Source: an uncultured Leucobacter sp. (lineage in GTDB: Bacteria; Actinomycetota; Actinomycetes; Actinomycetales; Microbacteriaceae). Taken from it: 26,752 bases of DNA. The position numbers and the translations under genes are program-made. Position 1 is the stretch's first letter. Every line of letters begins with the position of its first letter. This document shows positions 22,906-26,752 of this stretch, one piece after another. The stretch lies in assembly GCA_937872275.1 (NCBI GenBank), contig CALMSE010000018.1, forward strand, positions 1 to 26,752, given 5' to 3'. Below the pieces are notes generated by a model that had not been told where the DNA came from, searched no databases, and was given only the letters and a program-made list of their open reading frames with translations.

Positions 22906-23688
22906 TCACGCTCCGAGCGAGCGGGAAGCCGCCCGAGTGGCCGCTGCGCACAGCGCGATGAGCGCGCCGCGGTCGGGTGAGTCGTGGGGCACGGTCAGCG
23001 CGATCGCGGCGATCACCGTATCGAAGGAGCCGCGGATCGGGGTCGCGACGACCGAGTGGGCGGTCTCGACCTGTCGCTCGGCCCAGGCGAAGCGCTGCCT
23101 GCGCACCAGGTCGAGTTCGCTGCGCAGCCGATCCTGGGAGGTCTCGGTGTAGGGCGTGAGCCGCATCACCGGCTGGCCGAGTATCTCGCGCTGGAGATGC
23201 GGTGGCGCGAATGCGGTGAGTACGCGCCCCGCGGCGGTGGCCAGCGTCGGGGGCTGCTGCACGCTCGGCTTGAACCGGGTGCCGTCGCCGTGCGCCTGCT
23301 CGAGGTAGACGAGCTTCGCTCCGTCGAGAATGGCGAGCAGAGCCGAGTAGCCGGTCAGCTCGGCGAGATCCTCGAGGTGCGGCAGGCACTGCTCGCGCAG
23401 CAGGATGCCTCTCGGAGCGTTCGCGGCCACTTGCCGCAATTTCGAGCCGATCTGGTACCGGCCCGTCTCGCCGCGCTCGAGGGCGCCCCAAGCGAGCAGA
23501 TCGGCGGCGAGCCGGTGCGCGGTGCTCAACGGAAGACCGGCGTGCGCAGCCATCTCCGACAGGGTGAGCGAATTGCGCCCCGGGAGGAACGCCTCGAGCA
23601 GCGCCAGGGCGCGGAGGGTGACCGACCCGGTCGCTCCCTTGCCGCTTCGAATTGCGACGGGTCTGCGCCGCCCCGGCCGATGCGTCAT
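22906..23688 (-). CDS. IclR-family transcriptional regulator
   Basis: The 260-residue protein has the IclR arrangement: an N-terminal winged helix (about 20-80; LSEMAAHAGLPLSTAHRLAADLLAWGALE) and a GAF-like effector domain (about 95-255) with the characteristic DGAKLVYLEQ, LATAAGRVLTAF and SVVATPIRGSF segments. IclR proteins often activate or repress aromatic catabolic operons in response to aromatic acids. It is divergent from the CYP199-like P450 gene, with two similar 15-bp imperfect palindromes between them (23711-23754), and upstream of the hydrolase operon on the same strand. It most likely controls the P450 and perhaps itself (inference). Confidence 0.92.
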   Translation of the reverse strand: MTHRPGRRRPVAIRSGKGATGSVTLRALALLEAFLPGRNSLTLSEMAAHAGLPLSTAHRLAADLLAWGALERGETGRYQIGSKLRQVAANAPRGILLREQCLPHLEDLAELTGYSALLAILDGAKLVYLEQAHGDGTRFKPSVQQPPTLATAAGRVLTAFAPPHLQREILGQPVMRLTPYTETSQDRLRSELDLVRRQRFAWAERQVETAHSVVATPIRGSFDTVIAAIALTVPHDSPDRGALIALCAAATRAASRSLGA

Positions 23689-23710
23689 GAACGCCTACCC
23701 TACGACATGG

Positions 23711-23754
23711 TTCCGGATATCGGAAGTTCACGGCCATCCTTCCGAATGTCAGAA
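23711..23754. promoter_or_regulatory. Tandem IclR-type operator sites between the regulator and P450 genes
   Basis: TTCCGGATATCGGAA (23711-23725) and TTCCGAATGTCAGAA (23740-23754) are alike at 12 of 15 positions, each with TTC...GAA arms, and start 29 bases apart. They lie just upstream of the iclR-type start (23688) and 120-163 bases before the P450 start (23874). Confidence 0.6.
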
Positions 23755-23873
23755 GTGCGCTTCGGTCCCGGCCGCGGCTTCCCTACGATCCGACTGGGGC
23801 CGTCGCGGCGACGACGCGGCCGCCGGGGTTCCTCCGAAGCCCTGACGATGCAGCCCTCGACGAGGAGAGAACG

Positions 23874-25079
23874 ATGTCCCTGACCCGGCTTCCGGTGATC
23901 GCCGACGACCCCTACGGCCCTGAGGCGATGCGGGATCCCCACCCCCTCTACGCCAGGATGCGAGAGGCGGGCCCGCTCGTCTATCTCGAGAAGTACGGTG
24001 CCGTCGCGAGCTGCCGCTACGACGTCGTGCGCGAGGCGCTGCTCGACTGGCGCAGCTTCACCTCGGCGCGGGGCGTCGGGCTCGCCGACCTGAAGGATGC
24101 GAAGCGCTGGCCGGGGTTGAAGCCGAGCGGACTGGTGGAGCAGGATCCGCCCAATCACACCGTCGCGCGCGCCGCGATCGGCAGACTGTTCACTCCCAAG
24201 ATGATGCGGCCGCTGCGAGCCGGCATCGCCGCCAAGGCCGACGCGCTCGTCGACTCGCTGCTCGAGCGTGCGAGCTTCGACGCCTATGAGGATCTCGCCC
24301 ACGCCTTCGTGCTCTCGATCGTGCCCGACCTCATCGGCGTGCCCGAGCTCGGGCGCGAGAACATGCTGCCGTTCAGCACCCTGTCGATCCAGGCATCGAC
24401 CTCGCCGCACAACGATGAGGTGCGCAGAATCCTCGGGACGGCCGGGCCGCTGCGCGAGTGGATCGAGATCAGCAGCCGGCGCGAGAACCTGGCACCCGGC
24501 GGCATGGGCGCCATGATCTGGGAGATGGCGGACGCCGGCGAGATCGACGACGAGCTCGCGGTGAAGCTGATCCGCGCGCTCATGACCGCCGGAATGGACA
24601 CGACGATCTATGCCATCGTCAACACCGTGCACTCGCTGCTGAGCTTTCCCGAGCAATGGGAGGCGTTGCGCGAGAACCCGAGCCTTGCGAGGTTCGTGCT
24701 CGACGAGACGCTGCGATACGAGTCCGTGACGCAGACGATCACGAGAACCGTGTCGGCGGATCTCGGCTTCTGCGGTGCCGAGCTGCCCGAGGGGACCAAG
24801 ATCATCCTCTTCAACGCCGCGACGGGTCGCGACCCGCGCCGGTGGGGCGGGCGGGCGGATCGCTACGACCTCTCCGAGCCTTCGGCGGGCCACCTGGGGC
24901 TCGGCTTCGGCATCCACCAGTGCGTCGGGCAGGCGCTCGCGAAGATGGAGAGCGAGGCGCTGTTCACGGCTCTCGCGAGCAAGGTGCAGCGGTTGCAGCC
25001 GGGAGACGGCGAACGGCGGATCCTCGGAATCGCCCCGCTCCGCAGCTGGACGCGCCTCCCCGTGGCGATCGCCGCCTGA
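23874..25079 (+). CDS. Cytochrome P450, CYP199-like
   Basis: The 401-residue P450 resembles CYP199A along its length: GPLVYLEKYGAVASCRYDVVREALLDW in the N-terminal part, SARGVGLADL (64-73), NLAPGG, I-helix AGMDTT (239-244), DPRRWGGRADRYDL and the haem loop FGIHQCVG with Cys350. CYP199A enzymes bind para-substituted benzoates and O-demethylate 4-methoxybenzoate to 4-hydroxybenzoate. Of the known acid-binding residues (CYP199A4 Arg92, Ser95, Arg243, Ser244, Ser247, recalled from memory), Ser85 and Arg234 are kept but the positions of Ser244 and Ser247 are Ala235 and Thr238, and Arg92 is replaced by the Leu82-Lys83 region. pobA, converging next door, would take 4-hydroxybenzoate. No ferredoxin or reductase gene adjoins it. 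GAGGAGAG precedes the ATG. Confidence 0.9.
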   Translation: MSLTRLPVIADDPYGPEAMRDPHPLYARMREAGPLVYLEKYGAVASCRYDVVREALLDWRSFTSARGVGLADLKDAKRWPGLKPSGLVEQDPPNHTVARAAIGRLFTPKMMRPLRAGIAAKADALVDSLLERASFDAYEDLAHAFVLSIVPDLIGVPELGRENMLPFSTLSIQASTSPHNDEVRRILGTAGPLREWIEISSRRENLAPGGMGAMIWEMADAGEIDDELAVKLIRALMTAGMDTTIYAIVNTVHSLLSFPEQWEALRENPSLARFVLDETLRYESVTQTITRTVSADLGFCGAELPEGTKIILFNAATGRDPRRWGGRADRYDLSEPSAGHLGLGFGIHQCVGQALAKMESEALFTALASKVQRLQPGDGERRILGIAPLRSWTRLPVAIAA

Positions 25080-25102
25080 CCGCGAGGCGGCGCAGACACG
25101 AG

Positions 25103-25134
25103 CGGGGTTCGGGATCGCTCGATCCCGAACCCCG
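25103..25134. terminator. Bidirectional hairpin terminator between P450 and pobA
   Basis: A perfect 14-bp stem (25103-25116 with 25121-25134) and a GCTC loop lie between the converging stops at 25079 and 25161. Confidence 0.8.
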
Positions 25135-25160
25135 TGCCCGCGGGTGCGCCGATCCGCCTC

Positions 25161-26342
25161 CTACAGCGTCGTGCGGAACGGCCAGCCGGTGTACGCCTCG
25201 GCGAGGAAGGCCTGCCCGTGCTCGCTCTCGATGACCGAGCGCAGTTCGCCGAGCTGGCGCTTCTTGTCGAACTCGCTGGCGTCGGGCGCGTCGTGCAGCA
25301 TGCTCGTCATCCACCACGAGAAGTGCTGCGCCTTCCAGATGCGCTGGCGCGCCGCGTCGGCGTACGCGTCGAGGCCGCGCTCGTCGTTCTCGAGCAGCAG
25401 GCGTCGCAGCGCCTCGTTCAAGAGGATCACGTCGCCGACGGCGAGGTTCATGCCCTTCGCGCCGGTCGGCGGCACCGTGTGCGCGGCATCGCCCACGAGT
25501 GCGATGCGGCCCTTGCGCAGCTCCGACACCACGAAGCTGCGGAAGCGCAGCACGTCGCGCTGGAAGATCGGGCCCTCCTTGAGCTCGGTGCCCGGGGTGC
25601 ACCGCTGCAGCGTCTCCCAGATCTGCGCGTCGCTCAGCGAGTTCGGGTCGGTCTCGGGGTCGCACTGGAAGTACATGCGCTGCACGGTCTCCGAGCGCTG
25701 GCTGATGAGGGCGAAGCCGTTCTCGGAGTGCGAGTAGATGAGCTCCTTGGAGCTGGGCGGAGCCTCGGCGAGGATGCCGAACCAGGCGAAGGGGTACTCG
25801 CGGAAGTAGCCCGCGGTCATCGAGCCGGCGACGGACGGGCGCACGACCGAGCGAGAGCCGTCGGCGCCCACCACGAAGTCGGCGACGATCTCGAAGGGCT
25901 CGCCGTCGGCGTTCCTGCCCACGACCCTGGGGCTGTCGGTCTCGGCGCCCTCGACGGCTGCGACCTCGGTGCTGAAGCGTAGATCCTGCCCGGCTTCGAG
26001 GCGCGCCTTGATGAGGTCGATGAGCGCTTCGTGCTGCGGGTAGAGCCACACGCTGCGGTCGACGTGCGAGGGGAAGTCGATGCGGTGGCCCTCGCCGTTG
26101 AAGCGCAGCTCGATGCCGTCGTGCTTGTGGCCGACGGTGTGCACGCGGCTGTGCGGGATCTTCTCGAGCACCTCGACCGTGCCCTGCTCGAGGATGCCCG
26201 CCTTGATGGTGCCCTCGATCTCCTCGCGGGTGCGGTTGTCGAGCACGATCGACTCGATGCCCGCCTCCGCGAGCAGGTGCGAGAGGATCAGGCCGGCGGG
26301 GCCTGCGCCGACGATCGCGACTCGGGTGCGTTCTGCGGTCAT
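25161..26342 (-). CDS. pobA: 4-hydroxybenzoate 3-monooxygenase (PobA)
   Basis: The 393-residue flavoprotein hydroxylase matches PobA in length (394 in Pseudomonas). It has GAGPAG (12-17), the DG motif GADGSRSVVR, and GDAAHTVPPTGAKGMNLA (284-301). The substrate-binding residues of the Pseudomonas enzyme (Tyr201, Ser212, Arg214, Tyr222, Tyr385) appear as Tyr203, Ser214, Arg216, Tyr224 and Tyr384. It converts 4-hydroxybenzoate to 3,4-dihydroxybenzoate with NAD(P)H and O2 in the cytoplasm. The cofactor-binding GRIRAG of Pseudomonas reads GTIKAG here (44-49), which may change NADPH preference. AAGGAG lies just before the ATG at 26342. A regulator gene lies upstream on the same strand, and a palindrome is present at 26436-26448. 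Confidence 0.95.
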   Translation of the reverse strand: MTAERTRVAIVGAGPAGLILSHLLAEAGIESIVLDNRTREEIEGTIKAGILEQGTVEVLEKIPHSRVHTVGHKHDGIELRFNGEGHRIDFPSHVDRSVWLYPQHEALIDLIKARLEAGQDLRFSTEVAAVEGAETDSPRVVGRNADGEPFEIVADFVVGADGSRSVVRPSVAGSMTAGYFREYPFAWFGILAEAPPSSKELIYSHSENGFALISQRSETVQRMYFQCDPETDPNSLSDAQIWETLQRCTPGTELKEGPIFQRDVLRFRSFVVSELRKGRIALVGDAAHTVPPTGAKGMNLAVGDVILLNEALRRLLLENDERGLDAYADAARQRIWKAQHFSWWMTSMLHDAPDASEFDKKRQLGELRSVIESEHGQAFLAEAYTGWPFRTTL

Positions 26343-26435
26343 GATGTCTCCTTCGACTGCGGTGCGGGTCGCGGCGGGCGCCGCGGGTGCGATGGATCAA
26401 GTGTGGGGCGGATCGCCGAGGCTCACCGGTTCTTT

Positions 26436-26448
26436 CCCGTTCAACGGG
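26436..26448 (-). promoter_or_regulatory. Candidate operator upstream of pobA
   Basis: CCCGTT-C-AACGGG is an odd-centred perfect 13-bp palindrome, 94-106 bases before the pobA start and next to an AT-rich stretch (CAATTTTCTG, 26449-26458). It is a plausible site for the IclR-type protein whose gene ends at 26672. No convincing -35/-10 pair was found. Confidence 0.45.
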
Positions 26449-26544
26449 CAATTTTCTGTCCAGATGCTCCGCCCGTCGGCCCTGCCCCGGGCCCGCCCTT
26501 CCTTCCCCGCGCCCGCCTTCCCCCCGCCTGTCCCCGTCCCTCGC

Positions 26545-26604
26545 GTTCAGGTGTCGGTTCGGTGCATCGTTCAGCGGTTGAGCGCACCGAACCGGCACCT
26601 GAAC
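26545..26604. repeat. Long inverted repeat (21-bp arms) downstream of the regulator gene
   Basis: The arms 26545-26565 and 26584-26604 are complementary at 20 of 21 positions; the single exception (26554) is a T facing G. The 18-base loop contains another GTTCAG (26569-26574), the same hexamer that begins the left arm. It could be the terminator of the regulator gene, although no T tract follows on either strand, or a dispersed genomic repeat. Confidence 0.7.
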
Positions 26605-26671
26605 ATGTGGAGGCGGGGGAGGGGAGCGAGGGAGGAGGAGGAGCGAGGAGGGAACGGGAAGCGGGGGCGGA

Positions 26672-26752
26672 TCACGCCCGGGTGGCGCGCAGCTCCGCCT
26701 CGATGCGCGCGGCGGCCCCGCGCAGGGCGCGCACGGCCGGTTCCACGGCGGC
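26672..26752 (-). CDS. Probable IclR-family regulator (PobR-like), C-terminal end only
   Basis: The minus-strand frame enters at the right edge and stops at 26672-26674 (TGA), giving 26 residues that contain VRALRGAAARIEAELRA. A short helix of the form LxxAAxxIxxxL is the usual last helix of IclR-family effector domains. Upstream position relative to pobA fits a PobR-type regulator of 4-hydroxybenzoate catabolism. With so little sequence the family call is tentative. Confidence 0.5.
   Translation of the reverse strand, partial: AAVEPAVRALRGAAARIEAELRATRA

Larger units (their letters stand above)
26343..26671. other. Intergenic region between pobA and the upstream regulator gene
   Basis: No supported gene lies in these 329 bases. 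The pobA-proximal part holds a leader of about 90 bases and an operator-like palindrome; the middle (about 26470-26540) is C-rich with no recognisable feature; the distal part holds a very long hairpin followed by a purine-rich stretch (about 26605-26668). Confidence 0.6.

Noticed and set aside
1..26752. Mobile elements, CRISPR arrays, tRNA or rRNA genes
   Set aside because: No transposase or integrase motif, regular repeat-spacer array or cloverleaf-like sequence was seen on either strand; the operon junctions look intact.

Overview
The window looks like part of an aromatic-compound catabolic island from a high-GC actinobacterium. GC-rich codon use, overlapping ATGA/GTGA gene junctions, frequent GTG starts and the gene families fit a Microbacteriaceae-like soil organism, but there is no rRNA or marker gene to fix the genus. 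I see no tRNA, rRNA, CRISPR, transposase or phage gene. Gene coverage is dense and the intergenic gaps are short, with AT-rich islands marking promoters and operators.

Layout from left to right. (a) 1-2708, plus strand: the tail of a carboxymuconolactone-decarboxylase-family gene, a fumarylacetoacetate-hydrolase-family enzyme, a SnoaL-like protein and a XylE-type extradiol (catechol 2,3-) dioxygenase. (b) 2754-3845, minus strand: a zinc alcohol dehydrogenase. (c) 4094-10629, plus strand: a six-gene operon with an ABC importer (lipoprotein, two different permeases, ATPase), an NtaA/SnaA/DszA-type FMNH2-dependent monooxygenase and a vanillyl-alcohol-oxidase/eugenol-oxidase-type flavoenzyme. (d) 10678-14622, minus strand: a tightly overlapped operon of flavodoxin, cytochrome P450, adrenodoxin-reductase-like flavoprotein and MarR regulator, read from a promoter carrying two palindromes. 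(e) 14881-20244, minus strand: an alcohol dehydrogenase followed by two aldehyde dehydrogenases, plus a third alcohol dehydrogenase; the two dehydrogenase promoters share an identical 13-bp near-palindrome. (f) 20341-22802, minus strand: a CocE/NonD-type alpha/beta hydrolase and an SDR. (g) 22906-25079: an IclR regulator divergent from a CYP199-like P450. (h) 25161-26752, minus strand: pobA (4-hydroxybenzoate 3-monooxygenase) and the last 26 codons of a probable IclR-type regulator.

Taken together (inference), the cluster could import a substituted aromatic or its conjugate, release an alcohol with the esterase-like hydrolase, hydroxylate or dealkylate with two P450s and the VAO-type flavoenzyme, oxidise benzylic alcohols to acids with the ADH and ALDH enzymes, and feed 4-hydroxybenzoate into protocatechuate via PobA and a catechol into meta cleavage via the extradiol enzyme. 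The actual substrate cannot be read from the sequence. The most unusual parts are the stand-alone flavodoxin/P450/FprA-like electron-transfer operon, whose reductase carries a C-terminal region of about 135 residues that I do not recognise, and the altered active-site positions in the VAO-type enzyme and the CYP199-like P450.
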